Below are positions 27,373 through 36,603 of a stretch of 64,000 bases of DNA, piece after piece. This stretch comes from Actinoplanes couchii (GTDB taxonomy: Bacteria; Actinomycetota; Actinomycetes; Mycobacteriales; Micromonosporaceae). The position numbers and the translations under genes were made by a program. Positions within the stretch are counted from its first letter, which is position 1. The number at the start of each line of letters is the position of its first letter. The DNA is taken from positions 1 to 64,000 of the forward strand of contig NZ_BOMG01000037.1 in the NCBI RefSeq assembly GCF_016862075.1. The letters are read 5' to 3'. Under the pieces are notes generated by a model that was not told the origin of the DNA, did no database searches, and worked only from the letters and a program-made list of their open reading frames with translations.

Positions 27373-29916
27373 ATGACTGATACGGGAGCCGGGCGTCACG
27401 GGATCCCCGAGAAGCCGTCTCTGGACGGGCTCGAGGGCAAGTGGGCGCCGCGCTGGCAGGAGGAGGCTACGTACGCGTTCGACCGTTCCAAGGAGCGGGC
27501 CGACGTGTACTCGATCGACACCCCTCCGCCGACCGTATCCGGGTCGCTGCATGTCGGGCACGTCTTCTCCTACACGCACACCGATACGGTCGCGCGGTTC
27601 CAGCGGATGCGCGGCAAGTCCGTCTTCTATCCGATGGGGTTCGACGACAACGGGCTGCCGACCGAGCGCCGGGTGCAGAACCTGTTCGGGGTCCGCTGTG
27701 ACCCTTCGCTGCCGTACGACCCGGAGTGGCAGCCTCCGGCCAAGGCGCCGAAACAGCATCAGGCGATCTCCCGGCGCAACTTCGTCGAACTGTGCAACCG
27801 GCTGACGGTCGAGGACGAGAAGGGGTTCGAGGCGCTGTGGCGGCGGCTGGGCCTGTCCGTCGACTGGGACCTGACGTACACGACGATCGGCGCCAAGTCC
27901 CGGGCGATCTCGCAGCGGGCGTTCCTGGCGAACCTGGCCGCCGGTCAGGCGTACACGTCGGAGGCCCCGACGCTGTGGGACATCGGCTTCCGCACGGCTG
28001 TCGCGCAGGCCGAGTTGGAGGACCGCGAGCGTCCCGGGGCGTACCACAAATTGCGTTTCCACCGCCCGGACGGCGGCTCCGTGGAGATCGACACGACCCG
28101 CCCGGAGTTGCTGCCCGCCTGTGTCGCGCTGGTGCATCACCCCGGCGATCCGAGGTTCGAGGGGCTGACGTCGGTCCGGACGCCGTTCTTCGACGTCGAG
28201 GTCCCGGTCCGGGCGCATCAGGCGGCCGCGGTCGACAAGGGCACCGGCATCGCGATGGTCTGCACGTTCGGTGACCTGACCGATGTCGTCTGGTGGCGTG
28301 ACCTGGGCCTGGAGACCCGGGTGGTCCTGGGCCGGGACGGCCGGTTCCTGCCGGACGCCCCGGACGGTGTCCCGGTCGCCGCCTATCAGGGGCTGGCCGG
28401 GTTGACGGTCAACGGCGCGCGTACCGAGATGGTCCGGATCCTGCGGGAGACCGGTGACCTGATCGGCGAGCCGCGGCCGGTGACCCATCCGGTGAAGTTC
28501 TACGAGCGCGGCGACCGCCCGCTGGAGATCGTCACGAGCCGTCAGTGGTTCATCCGCAACGGCGGCCGTGACCCGGAGCTGCGGGAGTCGATGCTGGCCC
28601 GGGGCCGGGAGCTGCGGTGGGCGCCGGAGAACATGCGGCACCGGTACGACCACTGGGTCAACGGCCTGACCGGTGACTGGCTGATCAGCAGGCAGCGGTT
28701 CTTCGGTGTCCCGATCCCGGTCTGGTACGGCCTGGACGCCACCGGCGAGCCCGACTACGAGCGACTGCTGCTGCCCGATGACGGTGCGCTGCCCGTCGAT
28801 CCGTCGTCGGAGTGCCCGCCGGGCTTCACCGAGGATCAGCGGGACGTCCCGGGTGGTTTCACCGCCGACCCGGACGTGATGGACACGTGGGCGACGTCGT
28901 CGCTGACCCCGCAGATCGTCACCGGCTGGAGCACCGACCCGGACCTGCACGCCCGCACCTATCCGATGGATCTGCGCCCGCAGGGCCAGGAGATCATCCG
29001 GACCTGGCTGTTCACGTCGGTGCTGCGGGCCGATCAGCTGCCGTGGAAGCAGGCGGTGATCTCCGGCTGGATCCTCGACCCGGACCACAAGAAGGTCTCG
29101 AAGTCGCTGGGCAACGAGGTGGAGACGCCGACCGAGATGCTCGACCAGTTCGGGTCGGACGCGGTCCGTTACTGGGCGGCCGGTGGCCGTCCGGGCTCGG
29201 ATCTGGCGTTCGAGCCGGCCCAGCTGAAGGTCGGCCGGCGGCTGGCGACGAAGCTGCTGAACGCGTCGAAGTTCGCCCTGGGCCTGGGCGAGGTCGGGGC
29301 GGCGCCGGTCACCGAGCCGCTGGACCTGGCGATGCTGGCCCGGCTGGGCGAGGTGGTCACGGCGGCCACCACGGCGTTCGAGGAGTACCAGCACACCGAC
29401 GCGTTGCAGGCGACCGAGTCGTTCTTCTGGACGTTCTGCGACGACTACATCGAGCTGGTCAAGGACCGGGCGTACGGGGACGGCCCGGGCGCCGACTCGG
29501 CCCGGGCCGCGCTGGCCACCGGCCTGTCGGTGCTGTTGCGGCTGTTCGCGCCGTTCCTGCCGTTCGTCACCGAGGAGGTCTGGTCGTGGTGGCGCCCCGG
29601 CTCGGTGCACACGGCGACCTGGCCGACCCGGGAGGAGCTGCCGGCGGCCGGCCGGACGGGCCGGGACGAGCCGGCGGAGGCCGACCCGGCGCTGCTGGAC
29701 CTGGCGGGGGACGCGTTGCGGCAGGTCCGCCGGGCCAAGTCGGACCGGAAACTGTCGATGCGCACCGAGATCCCGCTCGCCGAGGCACGCGGTTCCGCCG
29801 AGCTGGTGCGGCGGCTGGCGCTGATCGACGGTGATCTCCGGGCGGCGGGCCGGATCGGCAAGCTCGACCTGCTTCCCGACGGCGGCCCGGAACTGGTGAT
29901 CGCCTGCGCATTCTGA
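27373..29916 (+). CDS. valS: Valyl-tRNA synthetase
   Basis: An 847-residue class I synthetase that charges tRNA-Val. The HIGH motif is SGSLHVGHVF and the KMSKS motif is KKVSKSLGN. The editing domain lies between them, and the anticodon-binding domain follows. The GFDDNGLPTERRVQN segment is typical of the ValS form of actinobacteria. The start at ATG 27373 is supported by the adjacent -10 box. An in-frame GTG at 27325 lacks a ribosome site. Confidence 0.95.
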   Translation: MTDTGAGRHGIPEKPSLDGLEGKWAPRWQEEATYAFDRSKERADVYSIDTPPPTVSGSLHVGHVFSYTHTDTVARFQRMRGKSVFYPMGFDDNGLPTERRVQNLFGVRCDPSLPYDPEWQPPAKAPKQHQAISRRNFVELCNRLTVEDEKGFEALWRRLGLSVDWDLTYTTIGAKSRAISQRAFLANLAAGQAYTSEAPTLWDIGFRTAVAQAELEDRERPGAYHKLRFHRPDGGSVEIDTTRPELLPACVALVHHPGDPRFEGLTSVRTPFFDVEVPVRAHQAAAVDKGTGIAMVCTFGDLTDVVWWRDLGLETRVVLGRDGRFLPDAPDGVPVAAYQGLAGLTVNGARTEMVRILRETGDLIGEPRPVTHPVKFYERGDRPLEIVTSRQWFIRNGGRDPELRESMLARGRELRWAPENMRHRYDHWVNGLTGDWLISRQRFFGVPIPVWYGLDATGEPDYERLLLPDDGALPVDPSSECPPGFTEDQRDVPGGFTADPDVMDTWATSSLTPQIVTGWSTDPDLHARTYPMDLRPQGQEIIRTWLFTSVLRADQLPWKQAVISGWILDPDHKKVSKSLGNEVETPTEMLDQFGSDAVRYWAAGGRPGSDLAFEPAQLKVGRRLATKLLNASKFALGLGEVGAAPVTEPLDLAMLARLGEVVTAATTAFEEYQHTDALQATESFFWTFCDDYIELVKDRAYGDGPGADSARAALATGLSVLLRLFAPFLPFVTEEVWSWWRPGSVHTATWPTREELPAAGRTGRDEPAEADPALLDLAGDALRQVRRAKSDRKLSMRTEIPLAEARGSAELVRRLALIDGDLRAAGRIGKLDLLPDGGPELVIACAF

Positions 29917-29938
29917 GCGCGGCACCCACGATGGGGGT

Positions 29939-30481
29939 ATGCCGATCGCTCCCGAGGAGGTCCGGGCTCCCGCCCGGGACGCGGTGCTGTTCCGGGCGTC
30001 GCCGGGCCGGACCTTCCTGATGATGTTCGTCGTTCTGATGGTCGCCTACCTGGCGGTGTCACCGGTGATCGGCCTGATCGCCGGTGACACCGGTGACCCG
30101 TGGTGGGCGATCGCCATCCAGGCGATGGTGGTCGGGGGCGGAGTGGCCGGGGGCTACGCGGTCTCGGCCCGCGCCGCCCTGCAGACCTGGATCCGGGTCT
30201 CCTCCGGCGGGCTGGAGATCGCCAGCCAGGAGTCCGACCCGATCCTGCTGGACTGGGCGGACGTCGCGGACGCGGCGATCCACCGGCAGGGCCTGCGGAC
30301 CGTGCTCAAGGTGACCCCGGTCGACCTGGACAGCGTCCACCCGGTCCAGGCGGGTGCGGCGGGCGGGCCGGCGCTGACCGACACGTCACGCGGACCGGCC
30401 TTCGTCGCCGACCTCACCCAGATCTGGCCGGGACCGCGAGCCCTGCGCCGCGAACTGGACCGGCACCTCAAGCGCGGTTAG
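29939..30481 (+). CDS. Two-helix membrane protein with PH-like soluble part
   Basis: 180 residues with transmembrane helices at about 24-48 and 57-76, followed by a soluble beta-rich domain (IRVSSGGLEIASQ ... ILLDWADVADAAIH ... LRTVLKV) that looks like the bacterial PH-type domain of DUF-class membrane proteins. No enzyme motif. It lies 23 bp after valS and may be cotranscribed. Function unknown. Confidence 0.6.
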   Translation: MPIAPEEVRAPARDAVLFRASPGRTFLMMFVVLMVAYLAVSPVIGLIAGDTGDPWWAIAIQAMVVGGGVAGGYAVSARAALQTWIRVSSGGLEIASQESDPILLDWADVADAAIHRQGLRTVLKVTPVDLDSVHPVQAGAAGGPALTDTSRGPAFVADLTQIWPGPRALRRELDRHLKRG

Positions 30482-30491
30482 AGAGCCACGG

Positions 30492-31214
30492 TCAGAAGTC
30501 GAAGTCCCCGCCGAAGTCGCCGCCCCCGAGATCGCCACCGCCGAAGTCCCCACCGGCCATGTCGCCACCGGCCATGTCACCACCACCGAAGTCACCGCCG
30601 CCGAAGTCGCCGAAGCCCGGTGAGAACAGGGCGTCGAAGATCAGCATGCCGCCGAGGACACCGGCGCCGGCGCCGAGCGCCGTCTTCCACACCGGCGTCG
30701 AATACCACCCGGCGGGCACCGGGCGACCCTGGACACGGCCACCCGGGTAGTAATACGGAGTGTCCGAACCGGGCTGGGGCGCCGCCTTGTAGGAGTGGCC
30801 CTGCACGCTCACCTCACGGGCCTGGGTGATCTGACCCGCGCCCTGGGCGGAACTCAGCGGCGGCAGGTCGGGCCCGGGATCGAGCCCCATCGCCAGGCGA
30901 GCGGCCCGGACGTACTGCAGGCCCTCGAGAGCGGACTCCCGGGCCAGTTCGAACTGTCGTACCGAATTGGCGCTCTGCAGTTGACCGCCGGCGGCGTTGT
31001 AGCGCTCGCCCGCGTCCGCCAGCGCCTGCCGCGCGGCGGGCTCCTCGGAGCTCAGGTTCATCACCTGACCGCCGAGACGCTCATACCACCTCTGCGCCTC
31101 CGCTTTCGCGTCGTCGAGACTCGTCTGCTGGCGGGCCTGCCCGCCTCGTTGAGTCGCGGCGATGACCAAGGCGATCACCGCGACGATGGCCAGGATCAGC
31201 AACACGCCCTTCAT
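30492..31214 (-). CDS. Single-pass membrane protein with Gly/Asp/Phe-rich tail
   Basis: 240 residues: an N-terminal transmembrane helix (VLLILAIVAVIALVIAAT), a helical region (about 30-120), a Pro/Tyr-rich linker, a second hydrophobic stretch (ALGAGAGVLGGMLIFDALF) and a C-terminal tail of GGGDFGGGDMAGGDM-type repeats. It resembles actinobacterial DUF1542-type proteins of unknown function. The tail DNA is a run of imperfect 15-bp repeats. ATG 31214 is preceded by both GGAG and a TACGGT box. Confidence 0.65.
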   Translation of the reverse strand: MKGVLLILAIVAVIALVIAATQRGGQARQQTSLDDAKAEAQRWYERLGGQVMNLSSEEPAARQALADAGERYNAAGGQLQSANSVRQFELARESALEGLQYVRAARLAMGLDPGPDLPPLSSAQGAGQITQAREVSVQGHSYKAAPQPGSDTPYYYPGGRVQGRPVPAGWYSTPVWKTALGAGAGVLGGMLIFDALFSPGFGDFGGGDFGGGDMAGGDMAGGDFGGGDLGGGDFGGDFDF

Positions 31215-31221
31215 GTTCTCC

Positions 31222-31227
31222 ACCGTA
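31222..31227 (-). promoter_or_regulatory. -10 box TACGGT upstream of the Gly/Asp-rich protein gene
   Basis: On the minus strand TACGGT ends 7 nt before the ATG at 31214. The short spacer also holds GGAG, so the message may be leaderless or nearly so. Confidence 0.4.
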
Positions 31228-31268
31228 CCCGCGCCGCCTGTGCGTTTTCTGTCTGGCAATCTTCGGGG

Positions 31269-32402
31269 GTGACGTTCTCAACACTCGCCGTGGTCCTCCT
31301 CTGCCTGGCCGCCGGTGGGGCGGTGGGCTGGCTCGCGGCCCGGGCCCGCGCGGCGACCGACATCGCCCGGCTGGAGGCGACCGTCGAGGCCGCCCGGGAC
31401 GGTGAGCAGCGCCTGGAGCAGTCGCTGCGGTCACTGTCCTATGAGGCGACCGTGCAGTCCCAGGAGGCGGTGGCCCGCGCGGTCGCGCCGTTGCACGACA
31501 CCCTGCGGCGGTACGAGGAACGCGTCGCGCAGCTCGAGCACGACCGTGTCGACGCCTACGCCGAGCTGCGTGAACAGGTCCGGTCGATGGGCGCGGTCTC
31601 CGGTGAGCTGCGCACCGAGACCCGGCAGCTGGTGGCGGCGTTGCGTGCCCCGCAGGTGCGCGGGCGCTGGGGCGAGCACCAGCTGAAACGGATCGTCGAG
31701 GCGGCCGGGCTGCTGGAGCACTGTGATTTCGCCGAGCAGGTCACGGCCACGACAGACGATCATGGCGTACGCCCGGACCTGGTCGTCCGCCTGCACGGGG
31801 GCCGGACCGTGGTGGTCGACGCGAAGGCGCCCCTGGAGGGGTACCTGTCCGCGATGGAGGCCCGGGACGAGCACACCCGCGACGGGCACCTGGACCAGCA
31901 CGCCCGGCACCTGCGCGGGCACATCGACGCGCTGGCCGGGAAACGGTACTGGTCGGCGTTCGAGTCGTCGCCGGACTTCGTGGTGCTCTTCGTGCCGGCC
32001 GACCCGTTCCTGGACGCGGCCCTGCAGCGGGATCCGGCGCTGATGGAGCACGCGTTCCGGCGGGGCATCGTGCTGGCCACCCCGGCGACCCTGATCGCGA
32101 TGCTGCGGACGGTCGCCTACTCCTGGCGGCAGGAGGCGCTGACCCGCAACGCGGCCGCCGTGCACGGGGTGGCCCGGGAGCTGTACGCCCGGCTGTCGAC
32201 GCTCGGCGACCATGTGGACAAGCTGGGGACATCGCTGTCCGGGGCGGTCACCGCGTACAACCGGGCGGTCGGTTCACTGGAGTCGCGGGTGCTGGTCAGC
32301 GCCCGCAAGATGGCCGAGATGGGCGTCTCGGACGAGGAGTTGCTCCCACCCGTGCAGGTGGAGGTCGCTCCCCGTCAGCCCCAGGCCCCCGAGTTCAGCT
32401 AG
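31269..32402 (+). CDS. rmuC: DNA recombination protein RmuC
   Basis: 377 residues: an N-terminal membrane-anchoring helix, a coiled coil (about 30-120), then the RmuC nuclease-like domain with [41 protein letters not shown] and [12 protein letters not shown]. The Asp and Lys in VVDAKAPL resemble PD-(D/E)xK catalytic residues. RmuC limits inversion at short inverted repeats in E. coli. GTG 31269 follows CAATCT six to seven nt upstream. The 3' end overlaps ispH by 8 nt. Confidence 0.9.
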   Translation: MTFSTLAVVLLCLAAGGAVGWLAARARAATDIARLEATVEAARDGEQRLEQSLRSLSYEATVQSQEAVARAVAPLHDTLRRYEERVAQLEHDRVDAYAELREQVRSMGAVSGELRTETRQLVAALRAPQVRGRWGEHQLKRIVEAAGLLEHCDFAEQVTATTDDHGVRPDLVVRLHGGRTVVVDAKAPLEGYLSAMEARDEHTRDGHLDQHARHLRGHIDALAGKRYWSAFESSPDFVVLFVPADPFLDAALQRDPALMEHAFRRGIVLATPATLIAMLRTVAYSWRQEALTRNAAAVHGVARELYARLSTLGDHVDKLGTSLSGAVTAYNRAVGSLESRVLVSARKMAEMGVSDEELLPPVQVEVAPRQPQAPEFS

Positions 32403-33375
32403 CGGCGGCAGCCGCCGCGGCGGCCTTCTTCATGTCCCGCCGGAGCTCCTGCGGGAGGGAGAAGGTCAGCCGCTCCTCGGCGGTGGTGAACTCGGTGACC
32501 TCACCGAAACCACGCGTCGCCAGGTGGCCGAGGACCTCGGTGACCAGCTCGTCGGGGACGCTGGCGCCGGACGAGACGCCGACCGTGGTGGCGCCCTCCA
32601 GCCACTCGTCCTGGATCTCCGAGGCGTAGTCGATCAGGTGACCGGCCCGCGCGCCGGCACCGAGGGCCACCTCGACCAGGCGCACCGAGTTGGACGAGTT
32701 GGTCGAACCGACCACGATCACCACGTCGCACTCCGGCGCGATCTCCTTGATCACGTGCTGGCGGTTGGACGTGGCGTAGCAGATGTCGTCGCTCGGCGGC
32801 GACTGGAGCAGCGGCAGCTTCGTCTTGAGCCGGGCCACCGTCTCCATCGTCTCGTCGACCGACAGGGTGGTCTGGGAAAGCCAGACGACCTTGGACGGGT
32901 CGCGCACCACCACGTTCTCCACGTCGTCGGGGCCGTCGACGAGCTGGATGTGCCGGGGCGCCTCACCGGCGGTGCCGATGACCTCCTCGTGGCCCTCGTG
33001 ACCGATGAGCAGGATGTCGTAGTCCTCGGCGGCGAACCGTTTCGCCTCGTGGTGCACCTTCGTCACCAGCGGGCAGGTCGCGTCGATCGCCTTGAGGTTG
33101 CGCTCGCGCGCCTGCTCGTGCACCTCGGGCGCCACCCCGTGCGCGGAGAAGACCACGGTCGAGCCCTCGGGCACCTCGTAGTTCTCCTCCACGAAGATCG
33201 CGCCGCGGGCTTCCAGGGTGTTGACCACGTGTTTGTTGTGCACGATCTGCTTGCGCACGTAGACCGGGGCGCCGTAGAGCTTCAGCGCCTCCTCGACGGT
33301 CTGCACGGCGCGGTCGACGCCGGCGCAGTAGCCACGCGGCTTGGCGAGCAGGACCCGCTTACGAGCTTCAGTCAC
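32395..33375 (-). CDS. ispH: 4-hydroxy-3-methylbut-2-enyl diphosphate reductase IspH
   Basis: A 326-residue [4Fe-4S] enzyme catalysing the last step of the MEP isoprenoid pathway, yielding IPP and DMAPP. Cluster cysteines appear in [12 protein letters not shown] (Cys17), [13 protein letters not shown] and [10 protein letters not shown]. The proton-relay TNSSN is present. GTG 33375 has a TACCAT box six nt upstream and no ribosome site, which predicts a leaderless mRNA. The isoprenyl transferase at 43181 uses the products of this pathway. Confidence 0.95.
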   Translation of the reverse strand: MTEARKRVLLAKPRGYCAGVDRAVQTVEEALKLYGAPVYVRKQIVHNKHVVNTLEARGAIFVEENYEVPEGSTVVFSAHGVAPEVHEQARERNLKAIDATCPLVTKVHHEAKRFAAEDYDILLIGHEGHEEVIGTAGEAPRHIQLVDGPDDVENVVVRDPSKVVWLSQTTLSVDETMETVARLKTKLPLLQSPPSDDICYATSNRQHVIKEIAPECDVVIVVGSTNSSNSVRLVEVALGAGARAGHLIDYASEIQDEWLEGATTVGVSSGASVPDELVTEVLGHLATRGFGEVTEFTTAEERLTFSLPQELRRDMKKAAAAAAAAS

Positions 33376-33381
33376 CCGGCC

Positions 33382-33387
33382 ATGGTA
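33382..33387 (-). promoter_or_regulatory. -10 box TACCAT, predicted leaderless start of ispH
   Basis: On the minus strand TACCAT ends 6 nt before the ispH GTG. Confidence 0.55.
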
Positions 33388-33458
33388 CGTGCACCTTCCC
33401 CCGCCTCGCCTCTCTGCGATCTCCGCCACAGGCGAGCAGACAGGCACATAATCGACTT

Positions 33459-33887
33459 ATGTGGGCATCGATCCCGGCGGTGCTCCGCGTGATGGCCGGC
33501 TGGTTCCTGCTCGGCATCGGCCTTCTCGACGTCGCGGTCGAACTGGACGGTGGACTCACCGTCACCTACCTGGTCTTTCATCTCGGGCTCTGTGTCGGCG
33601 GCGTCCTGCTGCTGATCCGGAGCCGCCCGGTGCCGAGCCTCGCCGCACTGTTCCTGGTGCCGCTCCCCGGGCTGGCCGGGCTGGTCCTCGGTTACCCGTT
33701 CCCACTCGCCGACTGGTTCCACACCGCCGCCGACCTGATCTTCTGGGGCTGCGCCGGGCTGCTGCTGGCCATCGTCCTGGCCATGGTCGAACGGCTGCTG
33801 CCGGAGCGGCGCACCCCGGTCGACCTGAGCCGGTACCGCGGCCACGCCGAACCCCGGGCGAGCGAAAATGTCGGTGGGCTTCCGTAA
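33459..33887 (+). CDS. Four-helix membrane protein of unknown function
   Basis: 142 residues with four predicted transmembrane helices and a short charged C-terminal tail (ERRTPVDLSRYRGHAE). No recognised domain. ATG 33459 has CATAAT six nt upstream. Its end overlaps the -10 box of xseA. It sits in the ispH-xseA spacer, where other actinobacteria often have a small membrane protein. Confidence 0.6.
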   Translation: MWASIPAVLRVMAGWFLLGIGLLDVAVELDGGLTVTYLVFHLGLCVGGVLLLIRSRPVPSLAALFLVPLPGLAGLVLGYPFPLADWFHTAADLIFWGCAGLLLAIVLAMVERLLPERRTPVDLSRYRGHAEPRASENVGGLP

Positions 33888-33890
33888 TCT
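33885..33890 (+). promoter_or_regulatory. -10 box TAATCT, predicted leaderless start of xseA
   Basis: TAATCT ends 6 nt before GTG 33897. The box overlaps the stop of the preceding gene. Confidence 0.55.
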
Positions 33891-33896
33891 GGCCCG

Positions 33897-35108
33897 GTGA
33901 ACAACCCCAGCACCGCCGACGAGCCCTGGCCGGTCCGCGTCGTCAGCCAGAAGATCACGGCCTGGATCGGCAAGCTGGGCTGGGTCTGGGTCGACGGGCA
34001 GGTCGCGCAGATCAGCCGCCGTCCCGGTTCCGCGGTGGTCTTCCTGACCCTCCGCGACCCGGCGACCGACCTCAGTCTGACCGTCACCACCAGCAACGAC
34101 GTCATCCACACCGGCGCGCCCCAGCTGGCCGAGGGCGCCCGGGTGGTGCTGCACGCCAAACCCGAGTTCTATCCGGCCCGCGGCACCCTCAGCCTGCGGG
34201 CCGACGAGATCCGCCAGGTCGGGCTCGGTGAGCTGCTGGCCCGGCTGGAGATGCTGAAGAAACACCTCGCCGCCGAGGGCCTGTTCGCCCGCGAGCGCAA
34301 ACGCCGGCTGCCGTTCCTGCCCCGCCGGGTCGGCCTGGTCACCGGCCGGGCCAGCGCCGCCGAGCGCGACGTGCTGGTCAACGCGAAACGCCGCTGGCCG
34401 TCGGTCGACTTCCGGGTGATGAACGTGCCGGTCCAGGGCCCGACCGCGGTCCCGCAGATCATCGACGCGCTCAAGGTCCTGGACGGCGACGACACCATCG
34501 ACGTGATCGTGATCGCCCGGGGCGGCGGCAGCGTCGAGGACCTGCTGCCGTTCTCCGACGAGGCGCTGTGCCGGGCGGTGTTCGCCGCCCGCACGCCGGT
34601 GGTCAGCGCCATCGGCCACGAGACCGACAGCCCGCTGCTCGACCACGTCGCCGACGTGCGCGCCTCCACCCCGACCAACGCGGCCGAGCGGATCGTGCCC
34701 GACCTGGCCGAGGAGCAGCGGCTGATCTCGCACGCCAAAGCGCGGCTGGACCGGGCGATCACCCACCTGATCGACCGGGAGCGGCAGCGGATCGAGTCCT
34801 GGCTGTCCCGGCCGGTGCTGGCCCGGCCGGAGGCGCTGCTCGACCAGCGCGCCGCCGAGGCGACCGCCCTGCGGGACCGGGCCGTCCGCAGCCTGGAGCA
34901 CCGGCTCGGCCGCGCGGACGACGCCCTGGAGCACACCGTCGCCCGGCTGCGGGCGCTGTCCCCGGCGAAAACGCTGGAGCGGGGCTACGCGATCGTGCAA
35001 CGTTCCGACGGTCACGTGGTCCGCGCCGCGGGCGAGGTGGCCGACGGCGACATCCTCCGGATCCGGCTCGCCGAGGGCGAGTTTCACGCAGTGGCACAGG
35101 AGAGCTGA
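33897..35108 (+). CDS. xseA: Exodeoxyribonuclease VII large subunit
   Basis: 403 residues: an N-terminal OB-fold (WVDGQVAQISRRPGS), then the catalytic domain with GLVTGRASAAERDVL, IVIARGGGSVEDLLPF and SAIGHETD, and a C-terminal coiled coil. With XseB it degrades single-stranded DNA. Its stop overlaps the xseB ATG (TGATG). Confidence 0.95.
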   Translation: MNNPSTADEPWPVRVVSQKITAWIGKLGWVWVDGQVAQISRRPGSAVVFLTLRDPATDLSLTVTTSNDVIHTGAPQLAEGARVVLHAKPEFYPARGTLSLRADEIRQVGLGELLARLEMLKKHLAAEGLFARERKRRLPFLPRRVGLVTGRASAAERDVLVNAKRRWPSVDFRVMNVPVQGPTAVPQIIDALKVLDGDDTIDVIVIARGGGSVEDLLPFSDEALCRAVFAARTPVVSAIGHETDSPLLDHVADVRASTPTNAAERIVPDLAEEQRLISHAKARLDRAITHLIDRERQRIESWLSRPVLARPEALLDQRAAEATALRDRAVRSLEHRLGRADDALEHTVARLRALSPAKTLERGYAIVQRSDGHVVRAAGEVADGDILRIRLAEGEFHAVAQES

Positions 35109-35314
35109 TGAGCGACGACGACACGATGACCTACGAGCAGGCCCGCAGCGAGCTGGCCGACGTGGTCGAGAAACTGGAGCGAGGCGGCGGCAGCCTGGAG
35201 GAGTCGCTGTCCCTGTGGGAGCGCGGCGAAAAACTGGCCGACGTCTGCCGCCGACGGCTCGACGGCGCCCGCGAGCGCATCGACGCCGCCCGAGCGGCCC
35301 GAGCCGAGGAGTAA
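35108..35314 (+). CDS. xseB: Exodeoxyribonuclease VII small subunit
   Basis: A 68-residue, two-helix protein: MTYEQARSELADVVEKLERG, then GGSLEESLSLWERGEKLADVC, which is the family signature. It binds the XseA coiled coil. Coupled to xseA by a one-base overlap, which should help fix the high small:large subunit ratio. Confidence 0.93.
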   Translation: MSDDDTMTYEQARSELADVVEKLERGGGSLEESLSLWERGEKLADVCRRRLDGARERIDAARAARAEE

Positions 35315-35419
35315 ACCGGACAGGCGAATCCTCGCGGGACGCTGTAACGCGTGGCCTGCGTGACCCGCCAACCGTGAGATGCGGAGCACGCGCCGCGCGT
35401 CGTGCGGTGCGGGAGAGGG

Positions 35420-36280
35420 CTACGGGATCGCGGTGGCCAGCTTCTCCAGGTTCGCGGTGTCGGCGCTGTCACCGAGGATCACGATGGTCCGGGTCTCCTC
35501 GGTGGCGATCAGGGCGGTCTCGTTGGTCCGGCCGGAGTACTGCAGCCAGGTCCGCTGTCCGGTGCGGAAGGTGCCGGTCCGCTGGCCCTGCGCGCCGACC
35601 TCGGCCGGGACCAGGACGCTCGCGTCGACGTTGCTCTGGATCATCAGGATGGCCTTGTCGCTCGGCGGGATGTAGCCGATGCGCAGGGTGGCCCCGTTGT
35701 CCTCGCGGCGGAAGTTCGCCGAGGTGATGTGCCAGTCCTGGTCCTCGGTCAGGCCCGCGGGCACGGCGACCGGGAACGCCCGGGACGCCAGGTCGATCGA
35801 CGAGGCCGGGTCGATCGAGACCGGCCGGTCCCCGTCCAGCACCACCCGGTAGAAGCCCATCATCAGCGCGATCGGGACCAGCAGCACCAGCAGCGAGATG
35901 ATCATGTCCCGAGGCCGGCGGCCCTCCTTGGGCGCAAGGCGCGGCACCGGATCCTGCTCCTCGACGTCGACGGCCGAAGAAACCCCGGCAGCCGAAGAGG
36001 CCTCGGCAACCGTGGAAACTCCACCACCTGAAGAGACCTCGGCAACCGAGGAGGCCCCACCGCCCGAAGAGGCCTCGGCAGACGGGGAAACCCCGCCAAC
36101 CGAAGGAGCCCGAGAAGCCGAAGGAGCCCCGGCACCCGACAAAACTCCGGAGGCCGAAGGAGCCGGAGGAGCCCCGGCGCCCGGAGAAGCTTCGGCGGCC
36201 GAAGGAGACTCGCCGGCCGAAGGCGAGGGCGAAGCCGGAGCTGGGGAAGAGGCTGGTTCCACCAACCCATTGTTAACCAT
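35420..36280 (-). CDS. DUF4245 membrane protein with Ala/Ser/Glu-rich N-terminus
   Basis: About 286 residues. A low-complexity N-terminal region (about 1-105) has repeats of the type SSAAEVSSGGG. A conserved RPRDMIISLLVLLVPIALMMGFY helix then anchors an extracytoplasmic DUF4245 domain. The xseAB-DUF4245-glpX order is common in actinobacteria. ATG 36280 was chosen; an in-frame start at 36373 would run into the tandem-repeat DNA. The N-terminal region is expanded relative to what I know of the family. Confidence 0.78.
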   Translation of the reverse strand: MVNNGLVEPASSPAPASPSPSAGESPSAAEASPGAGAPPAPSASGVLSGAGAPSASRAPSVGGVSPSAEASSGGGASSVAEVSSGGGVSTVAEASSAAGVSSAVDVEEQDPVPRLAPKEGRRPRDMIISLLVLLVPIALMMGFYRVVLDGDRPVSIDPASSIDLASRAFPVAVPAGLTEDQDWHITSANFRREDNGATLRIGYIPPSDKAILMIQSNVDASVLVPAEVGAQGQRTGTFRTGQRTWLQYSGRTNETALIATEETRTIVILGDSADTANLEKLATAIP

Positions 36281-36350
36281 GTCGCTGAACCGAGACTTGG
36301 CACGTCCTCGGATGCCAGGATCGGAGGACGAATCCAGGCGCCGCCCCGAC

Positions 36351-36550
36351 AAAGGTCCGTCAAAGCCCGTCAAGGTCCGTCAAGGTCCGTCAAGGTCCGT
36401 CAAGTCCGACAAAGGTCCGTGAAGGCCCATCAAAGGTCCGCCGAAGCCCGACAAAGGTCCGGTGAGGGCCGGCGAGGGCAGATGAGGGCCAGCGAGGGCC
36501 GATGAGGGCCGACAAGGGCTGACGAGGCCGACAAGGGCCGTGAAGGTCAG
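36351..36550. repeat. About twenty 10-bp tandem repeats upstream of glpX
   Basis: From about 36351 the DNA reads as 10-bp units related to CAAGGTCCGT and then GCGAGGGCCGAT-like variants, keeping roughly 10-bp register for about 200 bp. The first half is rich in AAGGTCCGTC and the second half in GAGGGCCGA. No open frame in it looks like a real protein. It fills the spacer between DUF4245 and glpX. Confidence 0.85.
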
Positions 36551-36603
36551 ACGTGATCGGCGGGACGGCTGCCTGGCCCCGCAACGTCGCGAGGAGGCCG
36601 CCC

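Noticed and set aside
27349..29925. 858-codon minus-strand frame opposite valS
   Set aside because: Complete overlap with a clear valyl-tRNA synthetase. The translation is an Arg/Gln/Asp-rich shadow.
32212..33492. Plus-strand frame opposite ispH
   Set aside because: ispH on the other strand has all cluster cysteines, and this frame has no motif.
35325..35419. Third copy of the dispersed palindromic element
   Set aside because: Only short words (GGGACGCT, GAGATGCGG) are shared and their spacing differs from the true copies.
36351..36550. CRISPR-like or small ORF array upstream of glpX
   Set aside because: The 10-bp period without unique spacers excludes CRISPR, and frames through it are low-complexity.
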